NCBI GenBank assembly: GCA_016720595.1
Contig: JADKKI010000006.1
Location: 248,001 to 312,000, forward strand
Reading direction: 5' to 3'
Source of the DNA: Myxococcales bacterium
GTDB lineage: Bacteria > Myxococcota_A > Polyangia > Haliangiales > Haliangiaceae
DNA length: 64,000 nucleotides
Shown: in pieces, positions 44,825 to 56,132 of the stretch
Layout: every line of letters begins with the position of its first letter
How positions within the stretch are numbered: the stretch's first letter is position 1
Position numbers and translations under genes: made by a program
The notes under the pieces: model-generated
What the model saw: only the letters and a program-made list of their open reading frames with translations
What the model was told of the DNA's origin: nothing
Databases searched by the model: none

Positions 44825-45239
44825 AGTAGCCGAGCTCGAGATCCAGCTCGCTCTTGTCGAACATGTCCTCGACGAGGCGCCGCAGCTTGTCGGTCTCGAA
44901 CACGTACTCGCGGATCATCCGCAGATCGCGCTGCGCGGCGACGATCAGCCGATAGCCGGTGCGTCGCACGAGCCCCATCGGTCCACCGGCCGGTCCCTCG
45001 GTGGGGATCAGCACGTCGGACGACGCCTCGGCCTTGGCCCACATGATCTCGTCGATCCCGGGCACCTCGATCTCGAGCTGCATCTCCTTGCGGGTCGGGC
45101 CGCCCAGGTAGGGCCGCTCGATCCGCAGCCCCATCGAGGACAGGTCGACGGCGAGCCCGCTCGTCTCCTTGCCGTCCACCAGCTCCCAGCACAGCGCCTC
45201 GACATCGATCCGGGGACTCTCGCGACGAGCAATGTTCAT
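44808..45239 (-). CDS. PilZ-domain protein (c-di-GMP receptor)
   Basis: 143 residues. The PilZ signature is present: R6-x3-R10 in 'RRESPRIDV' and D32-x-S34-x2-G37 in 'VDLSSMGLRI', followed by the beta-barrel and a C-terminal helix. It should bind cyclic di-GMP and, given its place, couple it to polysaccharide production or export. The palindrome GAAAATTTTC lies 2 bases before the ATG; read as a -10 region, GAAAAT would be 6 bases from the start. Confidence 0.85.
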   Translation of the reverse strand: MNIARRESPRIDVEALCWELVDGKETSGLAVDLSSMGLRIERPYLGGPTRKEMQLEIEVPGIDEIMWAKAEASSDVLIPTEGPAGGPMGLVRRTGYRLIVAAQRDLRMIREYVFETDKLRRLVEDMFDKSELDLELGYFNARA

Positions 45240-45241
45240 CG

Positions 45242-45251
45242 GAAAATTTTC
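45242..45251. promoter_or_regulatory. A/T palindrome before PilZ gene
   Basis: GAAAATTTTC, a perfect 10-bp palindrome, is isolated in G+C-rich surroundings just upstream of the PilZ ATG. It is likely the -10 region or an operator. Confidence 0.4.
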
Positions 45252-45279
45252 GGCTGCCGGAGGGGCGTGGATCCAGTTT

Positions 45280-46335
45280 CTAGTCCTCGTGCCGCCCGTA
45301 GTACGACAACTGCGGCACGGCGATCTGGGTCAGGAACATCGCATCGGACATCGAGCGGTCGACCGATAGGCGATGGATGTCCAGGGGGTCGACCGCGCCA
45401 AGCGAGCTGAGCGATTTCGGCCACATCCGGTTCACGCCGCTCGAGTTGCTCAGCCCGATCCGGTAGCCGGCGGCGGTGATCTTGGCGCGGATCTGCTCGG
45501 TCCCGTGCCCGAGCCGGCGGCCCACCGGATAGGCGAGGGCGCGGATCGGCCGCCCGAGCTGGCTGACGAGATCGTCGCGCGAGCCGGTGATCTCGGCGTC
45601 GAGCCCGGCGTCGTCGAGGGTCTGCAGCACGCGGTGGCTGCGCGAGTGCGATTCGATGTCCATGCCGGCGCGCGACAGGGCGCGGATGTGGTCCCAGGTC
45701 ATGATCAGCCCGTTCGCGTACGCGGCCTCGATCTCGCGGTTCCATGGCACGCCGAGGGCGATCGCGACCCCATCGAGGAAGCGATCGAGATCGAGCTGCT
45801 TCTCATCCTTGATCAGATCGTTCAGCTTCCTCCTGCTCTCCAGATCGCGTGGAGCAAGCTCGAACGTCGTCGGGTAGGTCACCGTGCCGGCCCGGGTCCC
45901 CTGCGCCACGAGCAGCGCCACGCGCTCCCACCAGTACAGCCGCCGCTCGGCAACATACGCCGTTGCGATGAAGAACGTCGCGCGGATCCCCACCGCCCGG
46001 AGGATCGGGAGCGCGGTGTCATGACAGCTCAGGTAGCCATCATCGAAGGTGACCATCACCGGGTTCTTCGGCAGCGGGCCGCCGTCGATCGCGCGGAGCA
46101 GCTCGTCGATCCCGATCGGCGTGCAGTGCCGTGCCAGGGCCTCCATCTGCCACCGAAACTGCGCCGGGGTGGCATCGGCAACGTCCGGATCGTACGCATA
46201 CGTCGGATCGTGGTCCGCGATGTGGTGGTACGTGATGATGCTGACGGTCGGCACCGGGGCGAGCTGACGGAGCCGGAGAAGCCCCTGAAGGGCTCCCGTC
46301 CGGTGCAGGAATCCTGCAACTCGCTCGCGCATCAC
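45280..46335 (-). CDS. CE4 polysaccharide deacetylase
   Basis: 351 residues from the GTG at 46335 (ATG at 46332 is the next codon). NodB homology: 'VMVTFDDGYLSCHD' with the metal/base Asp pair and 'IESHSRSHRVLQTL' giving the His-x3-His ligands. 'ITYHHIADHD' near the N-terminus is typical of this branch. It removes N-acetyl groups from a polysaccharide, fitting the GalNAcA/GlcNAc type polymer implied by neighbouring genes. No clear signal peptide is visible, so location is uncertain. TATGCT lies 8 bases before the GTG. Confidence 0.88.
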   Translation of the reverse strand: MMRERVAGFLHRTGALQGLLRLRQLAPVPTVSIITYHHIADHDPTYAYDPDVADATPAQFRWQMEALARHCTPIGIDELLRAIDGGPLPKNPVMVTFDDGYLSCHDTALPILRAVGIRATFFIATAYVAERRLYWWERVALLVAQGTRAGTVTYPTTFELAPRDLESRRKLNDLIKDEKQLDLDRFLDGVAIALGVPWNREIEAAYANGLIMTWDHIRALSRAGMDIESHSRSHRVLQTLDDAGLDAEITGSRDDLVSQLGRPIRALAYPVGRRLGHGTEQIRAKITAAGYRIGLSNSSGVNRMWPKSLSSLGAVDPLDIHRLSVDRSMSDAMFLTQIAVPQLSYYGRHED

Positions 46336-46343
46336 TGTGCGGC

Positions 46344-46349
46344 AGCATA
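46344..46349 (-). promoter_or_regulatory. -10 box TATGCT, leaderless-type
   Basis: On the minus strand TATGCT ends 8 bases before the GTG at 46335; 19 bp separate it from the outward TACCGT of the polymerase gene. Confidence 0.5.
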
Positions 46350-46368
46350 CCGCACGGAACCGGAATGC

Positions 46369-46374
46369 TACCGT
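46369..46374 (+). promoter_or_regulatory. -10 box TACCGT, leaderless-type
   Basis: TACCGT, preceded by TGC, ends 8 bases before the GTG at 46383, supporting that codon over the ATG at 46365. Confidence 0.5.
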
Positions 46375-46382
46375 GCGGGAAC

Positions 46383-47762
46383 GTGTTCGCGATTCCGGGC
46401 ATCACCGCGCTGATCATCTTCATCCTGGCAAGGCCGCAGGAGTTCCTCCCGCTGCTCCAGCGCGTGCCCTTCCTCCACCTGTTCACGGCCCTCGCCGTGC
46501 TCGGCTGGGTGATCGATGTGCGCCTGCGGCGTCTCCAGCCGATCGCGGTGCCCACGTTGCCGTGGGTGATCGCCTTTCTCCTGTGGGCGTTCATCGGCAC
46601 CGCCGTGGTGGCCCCGGAGCGCCTGATCGAGCGAGGGATCGAGCTCGGCGTGCTGTTCGCGCTGTACGGGACGATCGCGCACGGCGTCCAGAAGTTCCGG
46701 ACGTTCCAGATCATCGCCGGGACGGTGGTCTCGACCTGCATGTTCATCACGCTGGTGTGCTTCCACCAGGGCCTCGCCGAGAAGCAGTGCGTGGGTGGCG
46801 AGGAGGCCGAAGGTGCGATCTACGGCGAGCCCGATGGGCGGTTGTGCGAGACCAACGAGGCGTGTGGTGGGCCCGAGGCCGAACCTGGCAAGGAGTACCG
46901 CTGCGAGCACGTGGGGCTGTTCGGCACCTACTCGATCGAAGAGCGCGTGCGGTATCGCGGCGAGCTGCAGGATCCGAACGAGGTCGCCCTCACGATCTGC
47001 GCAGGTGCGCTCTCGCTGCTGATCGGCTTCGCGTTGCGGCGCCGCAACGCGCTCAACGTCATCGTGTGTAGTGCGGCGGGGGCGATCGTGATCCTGACCG
47101 TGCTGCAGACGCAGTCACGTGGCGGCCTGGTCTCCGCGCTCCTGGTGCCCGGCGTGTACATGCTGCGGCGATATCGGCTGTGGGCCCTGATCCCCGGCGC
47201 GCTGATGGCTCTCCCGCTGCTCCTCCTCGGCGGACGCAGTGGCGAGGCCGCGGATGTCTCCACGCAGATGCGCTACGAGGCGTGGGCGACCGGGCTCGAC
47301 ATGTTCAAGCAGCACCCGATCTTCGGGGTCGGGGCGCGCCTGTTCAACGAGCATCACTTCCTGACCGCCCACAACTCGTTCGTGCTGACTCTCGCCGAGC
47401 TCGGCCTCGTCGGGATGATGCTGTTCGTCACCATCATCTATCTCTCGATCAAGACGCTGGTCATCGGCCTGCGCTCGCTCGGCGGTGTGCCCGGCTCGGC
47501 AGCCGTGCAGGTCTGGGGCATGGCGCTCCTCGCATCGCTCGCGGGGATCGTGTTCCAGATCAACACGCTGTCGTTCGCCTACCACTCGGTGCTGTGGATC
47601 TTTCTCGGGCTGGTCGGCGCCTGGTACTCCGCGATCAAGCACCACGCGCCGGACTTCGAAGTGAAGTTCGGCTGGAAAGACGCGGGCGGCATCGTGCTTG
47701 GCTGCCTGACCTACGTGTTCGTCGTGCTGCCCTTGTTCTTGAAGTACAAGGGCGAGATGTAG
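46383..47762 (+). CDS. Wzy/WaaL-type O-antigen polymerase or ligase
   Basis: 459 residues from the GTG at 46383, with about ten membrane spans. The Wzy_C region is visible: 'LQTQSRGGLVSALLVPGVYM' and 'HPIFGVGARLFNEHHFLTAH' leading to 'NSFVLTLAELGLVG'. A large external loop (~140-195) is acidic and contains four Cys ('EKQCVGGEEAEG', 'RLCETNEACGG', 'YRCEHVG'), unusual for this family. It polymerises or ligates undecaprenyl-linked repeat units on the periplasmic face. It sits between the deacetylase and a low-complexity protein gene. Confidence 0.85.
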   Translation: MFAIPGITALIIFILARPQEFLPLLQRVPFLHLFTALAVLGWVIDVRLRRLQPIAVPTLPWVIAFLLWAFIGTAVVAPERLIERGIELGVLFALYGTIAHGVQKFRTFQIIAGTVVSTCMFITLVCFHQGLAEKQCVGGEEAEGAIYGEPDGRLCETNEACGGPEAEPGKEYRCEHVGLFGTYSIEERVRYRGELQDPNEVALTICAGALSLLIGFALRRRNALNVIVCSAAGAIVILTVLQTQSRGGLVSALLVPGVYMLRRYRLWALIPGALMALPLLLLGGRSGEAADVSTQMRYEAWATGLDMFKQHPIFGVGARLFNEHHFLTAHNSFVLTLAELGLVGMMLFVTIIYLSIKTLVIGLRSLGGVPGSAAVQVWGMALLASLAGIVFQINTLSFAYHSVLWIFLGLVGAWYSAIKHHAPDFEVKFGWKDAGGIVLGCLTYVFVVLPLFLKYKGEM

Positions 47763-47768
47763 CGCGAG

Positions 47769-48740
<972 letters not shown>

Positions 48741-48853
48741 GGTCCGATGATCCTCGCGAGATTCTAAGCATGCGGAATGCCAGGTGTGTCAACTCGGTGA
48801 GTGCGCTTTAGCAAACGAATCGGGGAACAGGGTGCGTGCTACAAGTGACAAGC

Positions 48854-50257
48854 GTGCAAAGGGCCTCCGCGTTCCTCGCAGCGAGCCTCGCCATGGTGGC
48901 GCCGGCTGCTGCCGATCGATTCAGTGTTCATGGCACGGCTAGCCTGGATGCAGCAGTCACGGACAACGTGTTTTCGGCCGAGCGCGGTGCCGCGAACCGC
49001 GATTCGGACCTGTTCTTCACGATACGCCCTGGCGCGCTCCTGACCTACGCACTCCCGCGGATGATGCACGAGCTCAACGCCGAGCTCGAGATGATGCGGT
49101 ACGTGGTGAGCGCCGATCAGCCCACGATCGCGTTCCGCGGGGGCTGGAAGTCGCTGTACCTGCCCGGGCCCCGCTCCGAGGTGCTCACCCAGGCCAACGT
49201 CAGCAAGAGCATCCTGAGCGCGATCTCGGCGTCCAGCTCGCCCAACGACACGGTGGCCCAGCTTCAGCCGGTTGGCCAGGTCGATGTCCTTCAGGGCGAT
49301 GCCAACGAGTACGGGTCCTACACCGCCACACGCGAGATCCGGCTGTCCCAGACCTTGTTCGCCCGCGCCGGCAAGACCGACGACAACGGCGATCCCCAGA
49401 CGATCGTGACCTCCGCAGAGGCTGGCGCGACGTTCGGGATCGATCGCTCGTTCCGCAAGAGCACGCTCTCACTCGAGCTCGGCGCGTCGGTCCTGCGCCT
49501 CGAGCGCGACGCCGACCCAGGTGCCTCGATGGGCCCTCGCCTCGATCGTCAGATCAACCCGCGCGCGCGCATGCAGTGGCGCCGCGACCTCAGCCGCAAG
49601 CTCTCGAGCGCGATCGACGGCGGCGTCGCCATCGTGCTGCCCTACGGCACCGACCCCGATAACCCCGACGTCACCCGGCACGTCGGCACGTTCCCGCTCG
49701 TCGGCGCCCAGCTCGCGTACACCGACCTCTGGGGGATCGCGACGCTCGCGGTGCGGCGGGACGTGACACCGAACCTGTTCGTCGCCGCGAACACCGTCAA
49801 CGACACCGCCTCCCTCGCGGCGGCGATGCCGCTGTCGTGGTTCGAATCGAGCCGCCGGCGCCAGCCCAAGCTCGCGGGCGTTGGCTCGTTCGGCATCTCG
49901 CGCACGCAGCTGATCCAGGCGGAGACCTCCGATCTCCAGAGCTCGTTCGTGGTCGGCCGCGTCGACGCCGGCCTCCAGTACGCGCCGCGACCGGGCATCA
50001 CGTACAGCGCGCGGTACGAGTTCATGTACCAGACCCAGACGCGGGGCGCCGGCCTCGGCATGGCCATCCCCGGGTTCTTCCGCAACACGATCTACATCAC
50101 CGCGGCGATCCGGTTTCCGGCCGACGTCGCGGTGCGCGTGCCCAAGCGGCGCGCCGGCTCGGTGCGCGCCGATCGCAAGGACCTCACGCCCGTGGGTGCG
50201 GAGCCCGTGATCCCGGATCTCGTCGAAGCGGGGAGCGAGGGCGGCAGCGATGAGTGA
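48854..50257 (+). CDS. Outer-membrane beta-barrel, candidate polysaccharide exporter
   Basis: 467 residues from the GTG at 48854 (GTGs at 48836 and 48845 also possible; TACAAG ends 8 bases before 48854). The signal peptide is cleaved near 'APAAADRF'. The remainder alternates short turns and amphipathic strands ('SLDAAVTDNVFSAERGAANR', 'LSLELGASVLRLERDADPGA', 'ITYSARYEFMYQTQTRGAGL'), a barrel of perhaps 16-18 strands. Position at the end of the polysaccharide locus suggests the outer-membrane barrel that works with OPX proteins in myxobacterial export, but that is inference. A basic/acidic C-terminal tail follows the last strand. Confidence 0.65.
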   Translation: MQRASAFLAASLAMVAPAAADRFSVHGTASLDAAVTDNVFSAERGAANRDSDLFFTIRPGALLTYALPRMMHELNAELEMMRYVVSADQPTIAFRGGWKSLYLPGPRSEVLTQANVSKSILSAISASSSPNDTVAQLQPVGQVDVLQGDANEYGSYTATREIRLSQTLFARAGKTDDNGDPQTIVTSAEAGATFGIDRSFRKSTLSLELGASVLRLERDADPGASMGPRLDRQINPRARMQWRRDLSRKLSSAIDGGVAIVLPYGTDPDNPDVTRHVGTFPLVGAQLAYTDLWGIATLAVRRDVTPNLFVAANTVNDTASLAAAMPLSWFESSRRRQPKLAGVGSFGISRTQLIQAETSDLQSSFVVGRVDAGLQYAPRPGITYSARYEFMYQTQTRGAGLGMAIPGFFRNTIYITAAIRFPADVAVRVPKRRAGSVRADRKDLTPVGAEPVIPDLVEAGSEGGSDE

Positions 50258-50314
50258 CGGCCCTCGTAGATCGTAGATCGTAGGTCGCTCGTCGCGGTTT
50301 CCGTGCGCCTGATC

Positions 50315-50657
50315 AGAGATCAAACCCAGGAAGCAGGGAAGCCAGGCAGCGGACCTTGGAAGAATCCTCCGACTGGCAGGCAGCGCGGCCGGCTCGGTGC
50401 TCGGGTCGGCAGCAGCCGGCGAGCCGACGGCGCGGGCCAGGTCGCAAGCAGCGGCACTTGGAAAGATCCTCCGACCTTGGTTCCTGGCTTCCTGGGTTTG
50501 AATCTGCTGGCTGAGCGTGGGCCGTTCTACGCGAGGCGCATTCCGAGCGCGAGCCCGCGCGTGACGGCCCGTCGTAGGTCGTACGGCCGCCTGGCAAGGC
50601 AGCGGCACTTGGAAAGATCCTCCGACCTTGGTTCCTGGCTTCCTGGGTTTGATCTCT
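50315..50657. repeat. Palindromic repeat element, rearranged copy B
   Basis: The left arm AGAGATCAAACCCAGGAAGC (50315-50334) is the exact reverse complement of 50638-50657. Between them, the inner part of the element (GCAGCGG..ACTTGGAAAGATCCTCCGACC) occurs in one left-type copy and two right-type copies, so the element has been internally duplicated. It is homologous to 30369-30479. With the flanking bases it accounts for the gene-free stretch 50258-50722. Confidence 0.85.
50448..50569. repeat. Direct repeat, unit 1
   Basis: A ~122-bp sequence starting GCAGCGGCACTTGG and ending GTGACGGCC, repeated almost exactly at 50599-50721; a small indel in 'TTTGAATCT' versus 'TTTGATCTCT' is the main difference. 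Confidence 0.9.
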
Positions 50658-50721
50658 GCTGGCTGAGCGTGGGCCGTTCTACGCGAGGCGCATTCCGAGC
50701 GCGAGCCCGCGCGTGACGGCC
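50599..50721. repeat. Direct repeat, unit 2
   Basis: Second copy of the ~122-bp unit. It ends one base before the stop codon of the lipoprotein gene on the minus strand (50723), so the duplication reaches exactly to the gene end. Confidence 0.9.
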
Positions 50722-50722
50722 G

Positions 50723-51496
50723 TTAGCGGCAGACGGCCGGGATCGTCTCGACGTCGCTGGTGACCTTGCGCGCCTTCCAGGCCGTGGCCGTGGGCAGCAG
50801 CTGCGGCGTCAGCGGATGCGCGAGCACCGCAGCGTGGATCTTCGCGCGATCGAGCTCGTAGTTCGTGATCACGTAGTCGACGAGATCGATGCCCTCGTAC
50901 TCCGCGGGATCGAACTGCGCCTCGAGATAGAACGCCCGGTACTCGTGGATGAACGCGGAGGTCGGGAGGTCGTCGTAGTAGCCGACCTCGGAACGGTTCA
51001 CGACGTGGTTGGTCTCGTGGATCAGCGTCGCCGCGAGGCGCTTCGGGGTCTGGCCGCGGCTGACGTAGATCCGGTTGCTCCACATGTAGCCATCGAGCTC
51101 GTTCTCGATCGTCGTCTTGATCGCGCTGCCGCGATCGTGGAGGTGTGCGTAGTCCGCGGGGGTGAGGCCGGCGGCGGGGAGATCCTTGCGCACGCGCTCG
51201 AAGTCGGGGCACGTCAGATCCACCAGCTCGTCGAGCTTGACGTAGCCGGCGGCGATCGACTTCAGCGTGAGCTGGGCGAGCTCGGAGTCATCGGCGGCGA
51301 GCACGTCGAGCGCCTTGCCGATGTAGAGCCGGAACGTCTTGTTCGAGTGCGAGGCATCCACCTCGGTGAACCGCGCGCCCGCGGCGCGATCGCCCTTGTC
51401 GTCCGCGACATCGCCATCGTCGCCACCGTCGGTGGGGCCGCTCGCACACGACGCGAGGCACGACGCGAGGAAGGCGAGGCAGGTCAGGCGGCGCAC
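50723..51496 (-). CDS. Lipoprotein with HExxH-type metallopeptidase motif
   Basis: 257 residues from the GTG at 51496, giving a signal peptide with the lipobox LASC. A short Asp-rich linker follows. The C-terminal half has 'RLAATLIHETNHVVNRSEVG' (HETNH, an HExxH zinc site) and a second His-Glu in 'TSAFIHEYRAFYLEA' that could give the third ligand, so a gluzincin-like secreted peptidase is likely. It is anchored in the envelope; the substrate is unknown. The 3' end abuts a duplicated repeat element. Confidence 0.7.
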   Translation of the reverse strand: MRRLTCLAFLASCLASCASGPTDGGDDGDVADDKGDRAAGARFTEVDASHSNKTFRLYIGKALDVLAADDSELAQLTLKSIAAGYVKLDELVDLTCPDFERVRKDLPAAGLTPADYAHLHDRGSAIKTTIENELDGYMWSNRIYVSRGQTPKRLAATLIHETNHVVNRSEVGYYDDLPTSAFIHEYRAFYLEAQFDPAEYEGIDLVDYVITNYELDRAKIHAAVLAHPLTPQLLPTATAWKARKVTSDVETIPAVCR

Positions 51497-51562
51497 GGCG
51501 TCGTCACAGGGCTGCAAGATCGGCACCCCGCGTAACGCGGCGAAACTGCGTCGGTGCGCTGG

Positions 51563-52624
51563 CTACTCGAGCAGCCGGTCAGCGTCGCCGATGACGACCT
51601 CGGCTGCCGGCACGCCGCCAAAGCTCGTGTTCCAGGCCACCGCATAGCCCGTGACGCCGCGGAGCACCACGGGCGCTCCCACGGGGAGCTGCGCGGGGGT
51701 GATCGACCACTCGCCGATCACATCATCCTCGTAACAGGTGGGCCCCACGAACAGCGCGCGCCGCCCTTCGCCGGGATGCGGCGCCGCCGTCACCAGCTCG
51801 ACCTGACTCCAGCGCAGGTGACAGATCCGCGACAGATCGAGCACGCGCAGCGGCCGATCCTCGAGCTCGCGCGCGACCAGCACCGTCCCGCGCGCGAAGC
51901 CCGCACCCGCCGTGACCAGCCGACCCGGCTCGACGATCAGCTCGAGCTCTGCGGGCAGCGCCGCCCGCAGCTCCGCGAACGCGCGCGGGAGATCCGTGAT
52001 CCCATGCCACGCTCCACCGAGATCGAGGAACCGCGGCGTGATCTCGGCGTACGCGAGCACCGCGTGCGCGGTGGCGATGAACCGCTCGGCCGACGTCGCC
52101 GTCACCTGCCCGTGATGCACGTGCAGCCCGATCGGACGCCCACCGGCCGCCTTCACCATCGCCTCCACCTGCGCGCGACCCGTGTCGTGCCCGAGCTGCC
52201 CGAACCGCGATCGCCGGTGCCCCGATCCATCGAGCACCGCTCCGACCGCCGGATCCCGCCCGGTGAGTGACGCCGAGATCCGGATCGCGATCTCGGCCCG
52301 CGCCGGTGCGGCCATCACGTGCTCGACCGTCTCGCAGCTCACGATCAGCCGACCGCGCCACCCGGCCGCCGCCTCCACCGCGCGCCCACTCGGATCCGCG
52401 ATCGAGAGCACTCCGGTGGCCCCAGCCGCCACCGCATCGCGCACCTCGTCCGCCGACGCCGCATCGAACCCATCGAGGTGCCTCGCCACCAGCGCTCGAA
52501 CCTCGGGATGCGGAAACGACTTGAGCGCGAACAGCGTGGTGATCCCGGCGGCGCGGGCGGCACCGGCGAGAGCGCGCACGTTCTGCTCGAGGCGAGCCGC
52601 GGAGAAGATCAGGGACGGTTTCAA
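51563..52624 (-). CDS. Fold-type III PLP-dependent decarboxylase
   Basis: 353 residues. The TTG at 52624 is preferred because TAAGTT ends 7 bases before it; a TTG three codons upstream (52633) is the other option. An alanine-racemase-like barrel carries the PLP Lys in 'TTLFALKSFPHPEV', followed by 'DGFDAASADEVRDA', 'RFGQLG', 'GLHVHHGQV', 'FLDLGGAW' and 'LIVEPGRLV'. The active-site Cys is in 'FVGPTCYEDDVIG'. It belongs with ornithine, carboxynorspermidine and diaminopimelate decarboxylases; substrate specificity cannot be read here. A polyamine role would fit the agmatine genes 9 kb away. Confidence 0.82.
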   Translation of the reverse strand: MKPSLIFSAARLEQNVRALAGAARAAGITTLFALKSFPHPEVRALVARHLDGFDAASADEVRDAVAAGATGVLSIADPSGRAVEAAAGWRGRLIVSCETVEHVMAAPARAEIAIRISASLTGRDPAVGAVLDGSGHRRSRFGQLGHDTGRAQVEAMVKAAGGRPIGLHVHHGQVTATSAERFIATAHAVLAYAEITPRFLDLGGAWHGITDLPRAFAELRAALPAELELIVEPGRLVTAGAGFARGTVLVARELEDRPLRVLDLSRICHLRWSQVELVTAAPHPGEGRRALFVGPTCYEDDVIGEWSITPAQLPVGAPVVLRGVTGYAVAWNTSFGGVPAAEVVIGDADRLLE

Positions 52625-52631
52625 CTTGAGC

Positions 52632-52637
52632 AACTTA
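52632..52637 (-). promoter_or_regulatory. -10 box TAAGTT, leaderless-type
   Basis: On the minus strand TAAGTT ends 7 bases before the TTG at 52624 and supports that start. Confidence 0.4.
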
Positions 52638-52712
52638 CGATCTCGAACCCGGCGAAACCATTCGAGCGGCGAGTTCCCCGCCAGAACGTTGACCCTCCCC
52701 TGGGTTCGCCCC

Positions 52713-52718
52713 TACCGT
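52713..52718 (+). promoter_or_regulatory. -10 box TACCGT, leaderless-type
   Basis: TACCGT ends 6 bases before the GTG at 52725. Confidence 0.5.
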
Positions 52719-52724
52719 GGTCGC

Positions 52725-53553
52725 GTGAAGCTTCGCGCCTGCTGCTTGTTACTCCTGTTCGCGGGCTGTACGGCCGCGTTCCGTAGCTCGAGCGGCGGGA
52801 CCACCGCCCGGGACGGCGTGTCGAGCGGCACCTCCAACTCGCTCTACTTCGCAGATCGCGGTGGTCTCTTGACGCGCGCCGGGCTCGTCGCCCTCGGGCT
52901 CGTCGGCGCGATGGGGTCGGTGCAGGACGTCAAGAACGAGTCCCACGTCACGAACAACTACGACGGCACGGTCACGGTCGTCACCAAGTCGTCCGGCACG
53001 TTCAACGCGAAGAACGCGCAAGAGGCCACCGACATCCTCAACGCCGCCTCCGATCCGCATCAGAACTTCGGCGGCTTGACCGGAGGGCTCGAGATCTCCA
53101 GCACCAAGCTCGGTGGCGACACCTCGGGCTGGATGTTCGAGTTCGGCTACGCCTACGCCAAGACGTTCCACAACCGGTGGGGCTTCGAGGGCTCCGTGAA
53201 GCTGATGTTCGGCGGGGAGACGCTCCACGATCGGATGATCAAGACGTTCGACACGTCGACGTCCGAGACCGGCGTGGTCACGATGATGAAGGGGGACGCG
53301 AGCTACAAGTACTTCGGCCTGCCGGTCCGCGTCGGCGTGACCTATCGCGTCTCGCCGGTCGCCATCCTCCAGCCGTTCGTCAAGCTCGAGCCCAACTGGT
53401 ACCCGCGACAACGCACGCTCTCCATCGACCTCGATCCCTCGCCCTGGCACTTCGGCATGCGGCTCACGGCGATCCGCTTTCTGTACGTCGAGCTCGATGC
53501 ACGGTTCTCGCAGCTCCGCGAGTCCGCCCTCGGCTACGGCCTGGAGGTCGGCG

Positions 53554-53564
<11 letters not shown>
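52725..53564 (+). CDS. Lipoprotein with outer-membrane beta-barrel character
   Basis: 279 residues from the GTG at 52725: 'MKLRACCLLLLFAGC' with Cys15 as lipid site. A Ser/Thr/Gly-rich segment and one hydrophobic stretch (~50-62) precede strands with alternating pattern and a C-terminal Phe ('ALGYGLEVGVAF'), as in outer-membrane proteins. The next gene starts within its last codons (TTG at 53554), so both are probably made together. Family not recognised. Confidence 0.65.
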
Positions 53565-55266
<1,702 letters not shown>

Positions 55267-55349
55267 TCGCGGACGGCAAGCAGCTCCAGACTCCGGCCGA
55301 TGCGCAGGCGAAGTGCGCGTCGTTCGGCGCGTTCGTCCCGGCGACCTGA
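55267..55349 (+). pseudogene. Orphan 3' end of a reading frame after the G/C tract
   Basis: In a frame different from the barrel gene, about 28 codons ('VIADGKQLQTPADAQAKCAS' then 'FGAFVPAT' and TGA) look like a genuine protein C-terminus with normal codon use. It is either the true end of the barrel protein, shifted by errors in the G/C tract, or the end of another gene whose body is missing. Confidence 0.4.
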
Positions 55350-55352
55350 CCG

Positions 55353-56132
55353 CTACGGCGTGGTCGCCGAGCCGGCATCGACCGGCGGCTGCACGCGCGG
55401 CTTCGGACGTGCGAACTCGTCCTCTGCCGAGCCTGATCCCGTGGCCGGCTGCACGGGCGTCGGGTCCGGCGCGGGCACTGCGTCCGGAGGCGGCGCCGGT
55501 GTCTCCGCCGCGACCTTCGCGTTGTTGGCGTTCGGGCCGCCGGAGAGGAGCACGTAGCTCGCTGGCACGGCGACGCCGAGCCCGATCAAGATCACCCCGC
55601 GCCACCGAAGGCCGAGGCGTCCCTTGATCATGAAGATGCCGCTGATCGCGAGGTACAGCAGCATCACTGCATAGATGTCCGCGAGGTACGTCCACGCCTT
55701 CTTGCCGCGGTTGTAGTGGAGCCAGTTCGCCACCCGCAGGAAGAACCTCGGGCTCCGCGCCTGCACGGTGACTTGACCGGTGTCGCCGATCACCGTCACC
55801 TGCGTTCCGTTCGAGTACCCGAGGCGCACCTCGTCGCCGGCGCGGAACACGTCGTCGGGCTTGCCGGTGCCCGTCGCCGCGATCACCCGCTTCACCGCCT
55901 CGTCGTCGCTGGCCTCGGCAGGGATCGGCGCGATCGTCAGCGAGCGCTCGCTCGCGTGGAAGTTCGGGTCCCAGTCCTTCAGGTGGTTGATCGCGATTCC
56001 GGACAGGGCGTAGATGATCGTGAACCCGACGGCGAGGTAGCCGAAGTCGCGGTGGACGGCGCGTAGCCATCCGCGCCACCGCTTCTTGATGACCGCGCCG
56101 AGGCCAGGTCCGGCCTCGGGGTCGTCAGGCAT
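55353..56132 (-). CDS. PepSY-associated membrane protein
   Basis: 259 residues with three membrane spans: 'FGYLAVGFTIIYALSGIAIN', 'YLADIYAVMLLYLAISGIFM' and 'VILIGLGVAVPASYVLLSGG'. A periplasmic domain lies between the first two. The first span is followed by H50, and 'ANWLHYNRGKKAW' carries another His, typical of PepSY-associated TM proteins that bind heme. The C-terminus is Pro-rich and soluble. It overlaps the stop of the molybdopterin enzyme gene by 8 bp, so it is probably its electron-donating membrane partner. Confidence 0.8.
   Translation of the reverse strand: MPDDPEAGPGLGAVIKKRWRGWLRAVHRDFGYLAVGFTIIYALSGIAINHLKDWDPNFHASERSLTIAPIPAEASDDEAVKRVIAATGTGKPDDVFRAGDEVRLGYSNGTQVTVIGDTGQVTVQARSPRFFLRVANWLHYNRGKKAWTYLADIYAVMLLYLAISGIFMIKGRLGLRWRGVILIGLGVAVPASYVLLSGGPNANNAKVAAETPAPPPDAVPAPDPTPVQPATGSGSAEDEFARPKPRVQPPVDAGSATTP

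Noticed and set aside
50315..50721. CRISPR array
   Set aside because: The repeats are long, only two or three, with no spacer pattern and no cas genes nearby.
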